A stretch of 46,399 nt of DNA from Desulfobacteraceae bacterium (GTDB lineage Bacteria > Desulfobacterota > Desulfobacteria > Desulfobacterales > Desulfosalsimonadaceae): the NCBI GenBank assembly GCA_011390415.1, contig JAABSL010000292.1:1-46399 (forward strand), read 5' to 3'. The notes beneath the pieces are model-generated. The model searched no databases. It was not told the origin of the DNA and saw nothing but the letters and a program-made list of their open reading frames with translations. Below are positions 15,737 to 24,420 of this stretch, piece by piece (position 1 is the stretch's first letter; the number at the start of each line of letters is the position of its first letter). The position numbers and the translations under genes are program-made.

Positions 15737-17050
15737 ATGATGGATTTTAAAATTTCAAAAGATGCAAATCACCGGCAGGAATACGACCGGAAACATATAT
15801 GGCATCCGTATACCTCCATGCGGCATCCCCTGCCGGCTTACATGGTCAGTCGTGCGGATGGCGTTTATCTGGAACTCGATGACGGAAGACGGTTGATTGA
15901 CGGAATGTCTTCCTGGTGGACGGCCATTCACGGTTATAATCATCCCCGGCTGAATACCGCGGTTGCCCAGCAGTTGTCATCCATGGCCCATGTGATGTTC
16001 GGCGGCATCACCCATGAACCGGCCATTGCCCTGGCACAACGACTGATCAGTTTAACCGCGGCCCCGCTTCAGCATGTTTTTTTCTGCGATTCCGGATCTG
16101 TTTCCGTGGAAGTGGCCATCAAGATGGCCATTCAATACTGGTTTGCCGCAGGAAAGACGAAAAAGCAGCGCCTGCTCACTGTCCGGGGCGGATATCACGG
16201 GGATACGTTTGGCGCGATGGGTGTCTGTGATCCGGTCAACGGGATGCACCAGATGTTTACCGGCGTACTCCCGCAGCATCTGTTCGCCCCCCGGCCAAAA
16301 CCGGACAACGGGACCTGGGAGGATGCCTGGATTGCCGAATTTAAGGAACTTCTGGAATCCCATCGGGATGAAATCGCCGCCGTCATTGTGGAACCGATTG
16401 TCCAGGGCGCCGGGGGGATGAATATTTATAATGCGGAGTACCTTCGTCAGTTTCGCCGCCTGTGCGATGAAAACGAAGTGCTGCTGATTTTTGATGAGAT
16501 TGCCACCGGTTTCGGCAGAACGGGCCGGATGTTTGCCTATGAGCATGCGGATGTGGTGCCGGATATTATTTGTCTGGGAAAATCCATGACCGGGGGGTAC
16601 ATGACCCTGGCCGCCACCCTGGCGTCGACAAAAGTGGCTGAAGGGATTTCCGCGGACGGCAGCGGGGTGTTGATGCACGGTCCCACCTTTATGGGAAATC
16701 CGCTGGCCTGTCAGGTAGCGGTGGAAAGTATTGACCTGCTGCTGGAAAGTCCCTGGGAAGACCGGGTAAATGCCATTGAACAACAGATTGCAAAAGAACT
16801 GGCCCCCTGTTGTCAGCTGCCGGTGGTGGACAATGTCCGCAATATCGGCGCCATCGGGGTGGTGGAAACCAGAACCCCGGTGAACCTGTCCCGGATTCAG
16901 AAGCGGTTTGTGGAAAACGGGGTATGGATTCGCCCGTTCGGCAAGCTCGTCTACATTATGCCGCCCTATATTATTGAACCGGAACAGTTGTCGACCCTGA
17001 CCAGTGCTATATACAACGTGCTCGAAGAATGGGGAAAAGAATCAGATTGA
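15737..17050 (+). CDS. bioA: Adenosylmethionine-8-amino-7-oxononanoate aminotransferase (DAPA synthase)
   Basis: A 437-aa PLP-dependent class-III aminotransferase of biotin synthesis, converting KAPA to 7,8-diaminopelargonate with S-adenosylmethionine as amino donor. Family-specific features are HIWHPYTSM at 20-28, GMSSWWTAIHGYNHP at 56-70 (the double Trp is typical of BioA rather than ornithine aminotransferases), GGYHGDTFGAMGV, IFDEIATGFGRTG and PLP-binding Lys282 in CLGKSMTGG. AAGGAGG at 15718-15724 precedes two adjacent ATGs (15737, 15740). No other bio genes are nearby. It converges with fhs at a strong bidirectional terminator. Confidence 0.95.
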   Translation: MMDFKISKDANHRQEYDRKHIWHPYTSMRHPLPAYMVSRADGVYLELDDGRRLIDGMSSWWTAIHGYNHPRLNTAVAQQLSSMAHVMFGGITHEPAIALAQRLISLTAAPLQHVFFCDSGSVSVEVAIKMAIQYWFAAGKTKKQRLLTVRGGYHGDTFGAMGVCDPVNGMHQMFTGVLPQHLFAPRPKPDNGTWEDAWIAEFKELLESHRDEIAAVIVEPIVQGAGGMNIYNAEYLRQFRRLCDENEVLLIFDEIATGFGRTGRMFAYEHADVVPDIICLGKSMTGGYMTLAATLASTKVAEGISADGSGVLMHGPTFMGNPLACQVAVESIDLLLESPWEDRVNAIEQQIAKELAPCCQLPVVDNVRNIGAIGVVETRTPVNLSRIQKRFVENGVWIRPFGKLVYIMPPYIIEPEQLSTLTSAIYNVLEEWGKESD

Positions 17051-17059
17051 TGAACAACT

Positions 17060-17097
17060 GATGGCAACGCAGAATTTGGAACTTTTGCGAAGCCATC
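17060..17097. repeat. Short GATGGC...GCCATC inverted repeat
   Basis: GATGGCAACGCA against the reverse complement GATGGCTTCGCA of the right end: 10 of 12 match across 38 bp. It appears to be an internally deleted relative of the 127-bp repeat at 11498-11624, sitting between the bioA stop and the terminator. Confidence 0.55.
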
Positions 17098-17099
17098 AA

Positions 17100-17133
17100 A
17101 AAAGCCCGGCGGGATTTCCCGCCGGGCTTTTTT
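17100..17133. terminator. Bidirectional Rho-independent terminator between bioA and fhs
   Basis: AAGCCCGGCGGG, loop ATTT, CCCGCCGGGCTT: a 12-bp GC-rich stem with an A-run on the left and TTTTTT on the right. It should work in both directions for the convergent bioA and fhs transcripts. Confidence 0.92.
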
Positions 17134-17186
17134 AATTCTTGTACCTTCAGGCGTCGGCCGTAAAGCCTTAAGCCTTCAATTTTTTT

Positions 17187-18950
17187 CTAGAACAGGCCGG
17201 ATACCTTGCCGGTGTCCGGATCAACGTCAATTCTTCTGAATGCCGGGTTGGAACCGGTGCCGGGCATCAGGCTGATGGTTCCCGCGCAGGGGCAGAGGAA
17301 CTTGGCGCCGGAGTAGATCAGGATGTCACGGATGGGCAGTGTCCAGCCCTTGGGAACGCCCTTGAGTGTCGGGTCATGAGTCAGACTCAGATGGGTTTTA
17401 ACCATCATGGTGGCGAAATCCGCATACTTGGGATCTTCTTCAAGCATTTTGGCTTTGGCTTCTGCTTCCGGAGACCAGGAAACACCGTCCGCACCGTAAA
17501 CTTCTTTGGCGATTTTGTCGACACGGTCTCTTAATTTCATTTCCAGGGGATAGAGGAAGTCAAAGTCATTGCCTTCTTCACAGGCCTCGATAACGGCATC
17601 GGCAAATTCCAGGGCACCTTCGCCGCCCAGTTCCCAGTGTTTGGATTCGGCGCAACGGGCGCCGGCAGCTTCCGCGGCTTTTTTAACGATGGCCACTTCC
17701 GCGTCGGTATCGGTATAGAAGCGGTTGACGCAGACCACCGGGTTGATGCCGGATTTCCGGATAACGCCGATCATGTGCACCATGTTTTCAATACCTTTTT
17801 CCACCAGTCCCAGATTTTCTTTGGTGTAGGCGTCGTCCAATGCTTTTCCGGCAACCACTTTGGGGCCGCCGCCATGCATTTTAAGAGCGCGGACAGTGGT
17901 GGTCAGAACGGAAACGTGCGGTTTTAATCCGGAGAACCGGCATTTGACGTTCCAGAATTTTTCAAACCCGATGTCAGCGGCAAATCCGGACTCGGTGACG
18001 TGATAATCCCAGAGTTTGAGACCGACACGGTCGGCGATAATGGAACTCTGTCCCACTGCGATGTTGGCAAACGGACCGGCGTGAACAAAGCAGGGCTGAT
18101 ATTCGGCGGTGCTCATAAGGGTCGGGTTGATGGTGTTTCTCATGAAGGCGGACATTGCGTTGCCGACTTCGAGATCACCGCAGGTTACCGGTTTTCCATC
18201 TTTGGAAAAGGCAACGGTAATTTTGTTGATACGGTCTTTCAAGTCACCCAGGTCGGTGGCAACCGCCAGAATGGCCATGAGCTCGGAACCCACTGCAATG
18301 CCGAATTTGGACTGCATGGTATATCCGTCAAATCGGCCGCCCAGACCGATAACAATGTTTCTTAATGCCTGTGCACAGAAATCGATGATCCATCCCATTT
18401 CCACGCGGGTGGGATCGATGTCCAGGCGACGCATATTGGTGAGGCGGGCCAGCTGCTCATCGTTATAGTTTCTTTCATGCTGCATACGGGAAGTCATTGC
18501 GACCATGCCCAGGTTGTGGGCGTTCATGATGTCGTTGATGTCGCCGGTCAGTCCCAGGGAGAACTCGGTCATGGGAATCAGCAGGGAGTTGCCGCCGCCG
18601 GCTGCAGTACCTTTTACGTTCATGGTCGGTCCGCCGGAAGGCTGACGCAGGGCGCCGCCCACGCTTTTTCCGCGTTTGCCGAGACCTTCCATCAGGCCCA
18701 GGGAGGTGGTGCTTTTGCCTTCACCCAAAGGGGTCGGGGTGATGGCGGTCACTTCAATGTATTTTCCGTCCGGTTTGTCTTTAAGGCGATCGATTACTTT
18801 GAGAAAATCGATTTTAGACAGACGGCCCATTGCGAGCATTTCTTCGTCCATCAGGCCCAGTTTTTCTTTCCATTGATCCGGCATGGGCATGTTTTTTTCC
18901 GCTTCTTCGGAAATCTGCCAGTCAGCCATATTAATTGCATCAAAAGCCAT
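17187..18950 (-). CDS. fhs: Formate-tetrahydrofolate ligase
   Basis: A 587-aa cytoplasmic enzyme that makes 10-formyl-THF from formate, THF and ATP. It has the family P-loop variant [12 protein letters not shown] at residues 71-82, the following [20 protein letters not shown] and [12 protein letters not shown] segments, [12 protein letters not shown], and the C-terminal [17 protein letters not shown]. In sulfate reducers and acetogens Fhs belongs to the methyl branch of the Wood-Ljungdahl pathway and supplies one-carbon units, including to purine synthesis, for which the AICAR transformylase is encoded at 28270. Start ATG 18950 is preceded by AAGGAG. It appears monocistronic. Confidence 0.97.
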   Translation of the reverse strand: MAFDAINMADWQISEEAEKNMPMPDQWKEKLGLMDEEMLAMGRLSKIDFLKVIDRLKDKPDGKYIEVTAITPTPLGEGKSTTSLGLMEGLGKRGKSVGGALRQPSGGPTMNVKGTAAGGGNSLLIPMTEFSLGLTGDINDIMNAHNLGMVAMTSRMQHERNYNDEQLARLTNMRRLDIDPTRVEMGWIIDFCAQALRNIVIGLGGRFDGYTMQSKFGIAVGSELMAILAVATDLGDLKDRINKITVAFSKDGKPVTCGDLEVGNAMSAFMRNTINPTLMSTAEYQPCFVHAGPFANIAVGQSSIIADRVGLKLWDYHVTESGFAADIGFEKFWNVKCRFSGLKPHVSVLTTTVRALKMHGGGPKVVAGKALDDAYTKENLGLVEKGIENMVHMIGVIRKSGINPVVCVNRFYTDTDAEVAIVKKAAEAAGARCAESKHWELGGEGALEFADAVIEACEEGNDFDFLYPLEMKLRDRVDKIAKEVYGADGVSWSPEAEAKAKMLEEDPKYADFATMMVKTHLSLTHDPTLKGVPKGWTLPIRDILIYSGAKFLCPCAGTISLMPGTGSNPAFRRIDVDPDTGKVSGLF

Positions 18951-19108
18951 TTTCCATTTCTCCTTTTTTGTTCTTAAGGGTTAATACATTAAGTTTCAAT
19001 ATTATTAAATACTTAAACGATTTTTAAATGAATTCTATCTCTTTTACCATGTAAAATTGACTTTGACAAGGGCAATATGTGTTTATGCGATTGTATCGTG
19101 TTTTTCGA

Positions 19109-21073
19109 CTATCCCTGAAGCTGATTTAACCGGTAATAAAATCCTTTTTGCGTTAAAAGATGATCGTGTGTTCCGGATTCAATAATTTTTCCGCCGCGGA
19201 TCACCATGATCCGGTCGGCAATGCGGGCCGTGCTCAGGCGATGGGCAATGATCAGCGAGGTTCGGTTTTGCATCAGATTGTCCAGGGCCTGCTGAATTTT
19301 ATGTTCGGTTTCCGAATCCACATAGGAGGTGGCTTCATCAAAAATGATCAGGTCCGGATCATGGGCCAGGGCCCGGGCGATGGAGATTAACTGGCGCTCG
19401 CCGGAAGACAGAGAAGAACCGCTTTCGGTCATTTCCGTGTCAATTCCCCGGGACAGTTTGTCGATAAAGGATTTGCAGTATGAAGCGTCAAGGATTTCAT
19501 TGATCTTGTTTTCAGTAACCGCAGCGTTGATGGTGAAAATATTGTTTCGAAGACTGCCGGAAAAGATATACGGATCCTGGGTGACAATGGCGATTTTCGA
19601 TCGCAGGTCTGCAATTTTCATTTGCCGGATATCGGTTCCGTTGAACGTGACGACGCCGGCGGTGGGATCATAAAACCGGGTGATCAGGTTGACCAGCGAT
19701 GTTTTTCCGGCCCCGGTGGGCCCGACAATGGCAACGGTTTCGCCGGCCCGTATGGTAAAAGAAATATCATCCAGTACGGTTTCTTTTTCAACATATGAGA
19801 AAGAGACGTGATCAAAGGCAATTTCTTTCATATCTGCCGGAACAGCGGATCGCTGTTCATCCGTGGGTTCCGGCAGCATGTCGGTGTCTTCTAAAATCAG
19901 AAACATGCGTTCCGCGGAAGACAGGGCATTGAGGGTAATATTGTATTTTTCCGCGATATCTCTGATGGGCCGGAAAAACATTCTGATATAAGAAATAAAA
20001 ACCACCAGCGTGCCCAGAGAAATCCGTTCGCTGATAATGCTTTGGCCCCCGTAAAAGATAACAATGGCCAGGGCAATGGAACTCATCATTTCGATAAGCG
20101 GCATAAATAAGGCAAACACCGTGATCTGCTGCATGCCGGCCCGGTAGTGGTCATTGTTGATTCTTTTAAAATTTTTATAATTGGCCTGTTCCTGACGAAA
20201 AAGCTGAATGACCTGCATGCCGCCGATGGTTTCGGAGAATTTCGAATTGATTTCAGCTACCTTGACGCGCAGGGTGCGAAACGCTTCGCGGGCGGATCGG
20301 GAAAACCGGTAGGAGGCATAAAAAACAAACGGAAAAATCGTATAAACAGTCAAAGACAGCTGCCAGTCGATTGAAAACAGGACAATGGTGATACCGATTA
20401 ACATAAAAAAGTCTTTGATGACAAAGACCAGAACGGAGGTGAACATTTCGTTCATGTTCTGGGTGTCGTTGGTGACCCGCGTCACCAGACGGCCCACGGT
20501 GTTTTTTGTAAAAAAATGAACCGACAGCCGCTGAATATGGGAAAACAGCTTGATTCTCAGGTCATGCATCATCTGCTGGCCGGCATACTCCATGAGAATG
20601 ATTTTGATAAAATTCAAGAAAAAATTGATGATGACAACCAGCAGCAGCCAGGCGGCGGCATAGGAAATACCGGTCAGATCATTTTTACGAAGCGTTGCGA
20701 CCGCTTCCTGCGGCAGGTCGGGTAACCGGCTGTAGGCAATCAATGCCGTATTCTGATTAATCTGAAAAAGGGCCGGGCGCGCGGAAACAATTTTTGAAAT
20801 GTCCGGATCGGAAAGATCGCAGCTCAGAAAGCGGCCTTTGGGTGTTTCTGCTGTCGCGCGGATGGAATTTTCCGGCACGATATACCGGTCAATGGCTATT
20901 TTGGTGATATAGGGGATGACCAGTTCCAGACCTGTGATCAGAAAAATGAGTATAAAAGTGTAGGCAAACAAAACCCGGTAGGGCTTCACATAGGGGATGA
21001 GCTTTTTGAGCAGCCCGAAATCCTGGGTCTGGCCCAGTTTTTTTTCTTCAAATATGTTTTTGTTTAATGCCAT
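19109..21073 (-). CDS. ABC exporter subunit with consensus catalytic Walker B (TM288/YheH-like)
   Basis: A 654-aa half-transporter: six TM helices (about 30-350) and a C-terminal nucleotide-binding domain. There is an extended outer loop between TM1 and TM2 (about residues 70-135, unusually long), as in one subunit of several heterodimeric exporters. Walker A is GPTGAGKTS and Walker B LIIFDEATS keeps the catalytic Glu. The signature is LSSGERQ rather than LSGGQ, and the switch His is in IAHRLST. With the degenerate partner encoded 10 bp upstream it fits an asymmetric heterodimer. Likely drug, lipid or peptide export; substrate unknown. Start ATG 21073. Confidence 0.9.
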   Translation of the reverse strand: MALNKNIFEEKKLGQTQDFGLLKKLIPYVKPYRVLFAYTFILIFLITGLELVIPYITKIAIDRYIVPENSIRATAETPKGRFLSCDLSDPDISKIVSARPALFQINQNTALIAYSRLPDLPQEAVATLRKNDLTGISYAAAWLLLVVIINFFLNFIKIILMEYAGQQMMHDLRIKLFSHIQRLSVHFFTKNTVGRLVTRVTNDTQNMNEMFTSVLVFVIKDFFMLIGITIVLFSIDWQLSLTVYTIFPFVFYASYRFSRSAREAFRTLRVKVAEINSKFSETIGGMQVIQLFRQEQANYKNFKRINNDHYRAGMQQITVFALFMPLIEMMSSIALAIVIFYGGQSIISERISLGTLVVFISYIRMFFRPIRDIAEKYNITLNALSSAERMFLILEDTDMLPEPTDEQRSAVPADMKEIAFDHVSFSYVEKETVLDDISFTIRAGETVAIVGPTGAGKTSLVNLITRFYDPTAGVVTFNGTDIRQMKIADLRSKIAIVTQDPYIFSGSLRNNIFTINAAVTENKINEILDASYCKSFIDKLSRGIDTEMTESGSSLSSGERQLISIARALAHDPDLIIFDEATSYVDSETEHKIQQALDNLMQNRTSLIIAHRLSTARIADRIMVIRGGKIIESGTHDHLLTQKGFYYRLNQLQG

Positions 21074-21083
21074 TTTTTATATA

Positions 21084-22835
21084 TTACTCCAGCAACTCCG
21101 CGCGCTGAATGGCATATGACCGGGCATAATAGTTGCTCGATGCAATCAGCGTTTCATGGGTTCCGGATTCGGCAATGCGCCCGCTGGCCAGCACGATGAT
21201 CTGATCCGCAAACCGGACGGCGGACAGCCGATGAGACACAATAATGACGATTTTGTCCCGGGACAGCTCCCGGATTGTGCGGATGATGGCTGCGGCCGTC
21301 TCGGTGTCCACCTGTCCGATGGGATCGTCAAGCAGCAAAACCGGGGGGTTCGCAATGATGGCCCGGGCCAGAACGATTCGCTGTTTCTGGCCGCCGGAAA
21401 GGATGATGCCTTTTTCACCGATGGTGGTTTCAAATCCGTCCGTAAATCCGGTGATAGTGTCATACACGGCAGCGGCCCGGGTTGCCTGTATGAGGGTTTC
21501 TTCGGCAACCGGTTCCCCGAAGGTGATATTGTCCCGGATGGTGCCTGAAAATAAAAAAGGTTCCTGGGAGACAAAACCGATGTTTTTTCGCAGGTCACTG
21601 AGCCTGAAATTTTTGATGTCCTCATGATCAATGACAATGCGCCCGGATGACGTATCATAAATCCTTGGGATCAGCTGGAGTAAAGTGGTCTTGCCGCTTC
21701 CCTGGGGACCGACAATGCCGAGCACGGAACCGGCCCTCACGCAAAAATTAATATCGGCTAACACCGGTGTGTCTGAAGATGGGTATGAAAATCCCACCTG
21801 CTGAAATGAAATCTTGTGGCGGATCTGTTTTTTGCGGCCGGATGCGGTTGCGTCCATTGTTTCAGGAAGTTCAATTATTTCAGGGCGGGTGTGCAGGATT
21901 TTGTTTAACCGGTCAATGGAGGCCGCCCCCCGCTGGATCAGGTTGGTCACCCATCCCATGGCCATCATGGGCCACGTCAGCAGATTCAGGTAACTGATGA
22001 AAGCGACAAAATCGCCGGGGGTGATGATGGTTTTAATGGTCTGCCGACCGCCGAAAAACAGGACCACGGTCAGGCTGATATTGGTAAAAAGAATCATCAT
22101 CGGAAAAAAAGATCCGGTGATTCGCACCAGTTTCAGGTTTTCGGCGATGTATTTTTTGGAAATACCGGCCACCCGGTCGGTCTCGCTTTGCTGGCGGTTA
22201 AATGCCTTGACGATCCGGATGCCGGAAAAGCTTTCCCGGACCGATTCGGTTAATTCGGAAAATACGGCCTGAACCGTTGTGTATCGCCGGTGCATTTTTT
22301 TCCCGAAGCTGCGGGTAAACCAGATGATCATGGGCATGGGAATTAAGGCAAAAAGGGTGAGCCGGACATTGATATAGGCCATAAAACAGATGGCGGCGCT
22401 GCCCAGGAATATGGCGTCGGTCAATGCCACCATGCCCATTCCCACGGCCATTCGGATGTTGTTGATATCGTTGGTGGCGTGGGCCATCAGGTCGCCGGTC
22501 CTGGATTGATCGAAATACGAGGCGGACAATGTCTGGATATGGAAAAATAATTTATTGCGAAGTTCTTTTTCAATTAACCGGGATGCGCCGATGAGAAACC
22601 TGCGCCAGACAAACCGAAGCAGTCCCATTAATACGGCGATACCGGCGATCTGTGACGCATAGACAATCAGCTGGCCGGTGTCGATCTGCAATGATGTCAG
22701 GTCGTCCACCGCCCATTTAATGATCCGGGGAATGATTAACTGAAGCGTATCCACCACCATCAGGCAGAGGATGCCGGTAAGGATAAGATATCGCTGCTGG
22801 TAAAAATACGGCTGGATTAACCGGAATGATTTCAT
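21084..22835 (-). CDS. ABC exporter subunit with degenerate Walker B (TM287/YheI-like)
   Basis: A 583-aa half-transporter, six TM helices then a nucleotide-binding domain. Walker A GPQGSGKTT and signature LSGGQKQR are canonical. Walker B reads VLLLDDPIGQVD, with Asp where the catalytic Glu should be. That replacement, paired with a partner that has Glu but an altered signature, is the hallmark of heterodimeric exporters with one consensus and one degenerate ATP site. The switch His (IVSHRLSA) is kept. First gene of the two-gene operon; the partner starts 10 bp after its stop. Confidence 0.9.
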   Translation of the reverse strand: MKSFRLIQPYFYQQRYLILTGILCLMVVDTLQLIIPRIIKWAVDDLTSLQIDTGQLIVYASQIAGIAVLMGLLRFVWRRFLIGASRLIEKELRNKLFFHIQTLSASYFDQSRTGDLMAHATNDINNIRMAVGMGMVALTDAIFLGSAAICFMAYINVRLTLFALIPMPMIIWFTRSFGKKMHRRYTTVQAVFSELTESVRESFSGIRIVKAFNRQQSETDRVAGISKKYIAENLKLVRITGSFFPMMILFTNISLTVVLFFGGRQTIKTIITPGDFVAFISYLNLLTWPMMAMGWVTNLIQRGAASIDRLNKILHTRPEIIELPETMDATASGRKKQIRHKISFQQVGFSYPSSDTPVLADINFCVRAGSVLGIVGPQGSGKTTLLQLIPRIYDTSSGRIVIDHEDIKNFRLSDLRKNIGFVSQEPFLFSGTIRDNITFGEPVAEETLIQATRAAAVYDTITGFTDGFETTIGEKGIILSGGQKQRIVLARAIIANPPVLLLDDPIGQVDTETAAAIIRTIRELSRDKIVIIVSHRLSAVRFADQIIVLASGRIAESGTHETLIASSNYYARSYAIQRAELLE

Positions 22836-23091
22836 CGGAAATTTTTATAGCGCATTGTTGGTTGCATGGGTTGAGTTAGGTTGCTCCTGCCCGACAGCAT
22901 TTAATTTTTTGCCCATATTGTCAATTCCAAAAACATGGCTATTTTACCCGGATACGATTTTTGATAAAAAATCATTGTCATAATTGAATTTTTAAACCAA
23001 ATAGATTATATCTTTGTAATATTTCAAAATTTCAGAAAGCCCGATTAAATTAACAGTAAAAAATGACCGTAGTTGCCAGGGAGCCCGATAA

Positions 23092-24333
23092 ATGTCAGGA
23101 GACATTGGTTTTTTAGTTATTTTATTATTTTTGTCCGGATTTTTTTCATCATCCGAGACCGCTCTTTTTTCCATTGGCCGGGCAAAAGCAAAGTTTCTCG
23201 CCAAAGAAACGAGTGCCGCCAACCAGTTGATTCTGAAGATGAAGGAAGATCCGCACAAGCTGCTCACCACCATTCTGATCGGCAACAACCTGGTCAACAT
23301 CGGGGCGTCTGCACTGGCCACCTCAATTGCAATCAATTATTTTGCCGGAGCCGGAGAAATTCACGCCAGCAACATGGCGGTGGGGATTGCCACCGGAATT
23401 ATGACCTTTCTGATTCTGGTTTTTGGAGAAATTTTTCCCAAATCCATTGCCACCCAAAACAATATTATGATCGCCCGGGCGGTTATTTTTCCCATTTACT
23501 GGCTCTCCTACCTGTTTTATCCGATCATTATTTTTTTAAATTTTATTCCCATGCTGACGGGCCGCGTCAAATCCGCGCCGCGGGTGACCGAAGAGGAACT
23601 CATGTCTTTTGTGGAAGTGGTCCATGATGAAGGTCAGATTAATCCCGGAGAAAAGGAACTGATCAACAACATCGTTAAACTCGATGATATCAATGTTTCG
23701 TATATTATGACCCCCAGCGCGGACATGTTTTTTATCGACAAGTCCGAACAACCCCGTCTCGAAGAGATTATCCGGTCCGGGTTTACCCGGATTCCGGTTA
23801 TTGACGGTAATATTGATCACATTATCGGCGTGGTCAATATCAAGGATTTGTTTAAACAGCAGGCAACGGAAAGCGGGGCGTTCGTTCTGGAAGAAATTAT
23901 GCGGGAGCCGTACTTTGTGCCTGAAAATAAAAAACTGGATCAGCTGTTAAATCAGTTTAAAAGCCGGAAAGATCATGCCGCCATCGTGGTCAATGAATAT
24001 GGCGAAGTGACGGGTATCGTGACCCTGGAAGATGTGCTGGAGGCCATCGTGGGCGATATTGTGGACGAGACCGATATCATCAAGCAGCCGGTGGTTCAGA
24101 TCCGGAACAAGGAATGGCTGGTGCTGGGGGCGGCAGACATTGAAATAATCAACGAGATCATTGGAATGAATATTCCCGCATCTGTCGAATATGAAACATT
24201 TTCCGGTTATGTACTGGCCCAGATCGGCAAAATTCCGGCGGAAAAAGAACAGATCCTGATCGACCCTTACCTCATCACCATTAAAGAAATGGATGGCAAC
24301 CGCATCAAAACGTTTATCGTCAAGCGGAGATGA
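23092..24333 (+). CDS. HlyC/CorC (CNNM) family membrane protein: DUF21, two CBS domains, CorC_HlyC domain
   Basis: A 413-aa protein. Four TM helices form the DUF21/CNNM domain (about 1-165), starting with the typical LFLSGFFSSSETALFSIGRA. A CBS pair follows (VSYIMTPSADMFFID near 205; VNEYGEVTGIVTLEDVLEAIVGDIVDE near 300-325). The C-terminal CorC_HlyC domain (about 335-413) closes with KEMDGNRIKTFIVKRR. Members are linked to Mg2+/Co2+ homeostasis; the old hemolysin label is not supported functionally. ATG 23092 lies close after a GGGAG-like site. The ribonuclease gene follows after 87 bp. Confidence 0.92.
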   Translation: MSGDIGFLVILLFLSGFFSSSETALFSIGRAKAKFLAKETSAANQLILKMKEDPHKLLTTILIGNNLVNIGASALATSIAINYFAGAGEIHASNMAVGIATGIMTFLILVFGEIFPKSIATQNNIMIARAVIFPIYWLSYLFYPIIIFLNFIPMLTGRVKSAPRVTEEELMSFVEVVHDEGQINPGEKELINNIVKLDDINVSYIMTPSADMFFIDKSEQPRLEEIIRSGFTRIPVIDGNIDHIIGVVNIKDLFKQQATESGAFVLEEIMREPYFVPENKKLDQLLNQFKSRKDHAAIVVNEYGEVTGIVTLEDVLEAIVGDIVDETDIIKQPVVQIRNKEWLVLGAADIEIINEIIGMNIPASVEYETFSGYVLAQIGKIPAEKEQILIDPYLITIKEMDGNRIKTFIVKRR

Positions 24334-24362
24334 ATATATTAGCAGAGACGAATATATTAATA
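24327..24362. repeat. Two-copy 18-bp tandem repeat at the end of the CorC-family gene
   Basis: GAGATGAATATATTAGCA and GAGACGAATATATTAATA are consecutive, with a partial third unit GAGAATAAT. The first unit contains the stop codon (24331-24333). Probably replication slippage; no function is evident. Confidence 0.6.
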
Positions 24363-24420
24363 GAGAATAATTGATCAGCTCCATTGACTTTAATCACCCC
24401 CCCTGTTATCCAGTCAAGCT

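Noticed and set aside
16052-16783. 243-codon minus-strand frame
   Set aside because: Antisense shadow of bioA.
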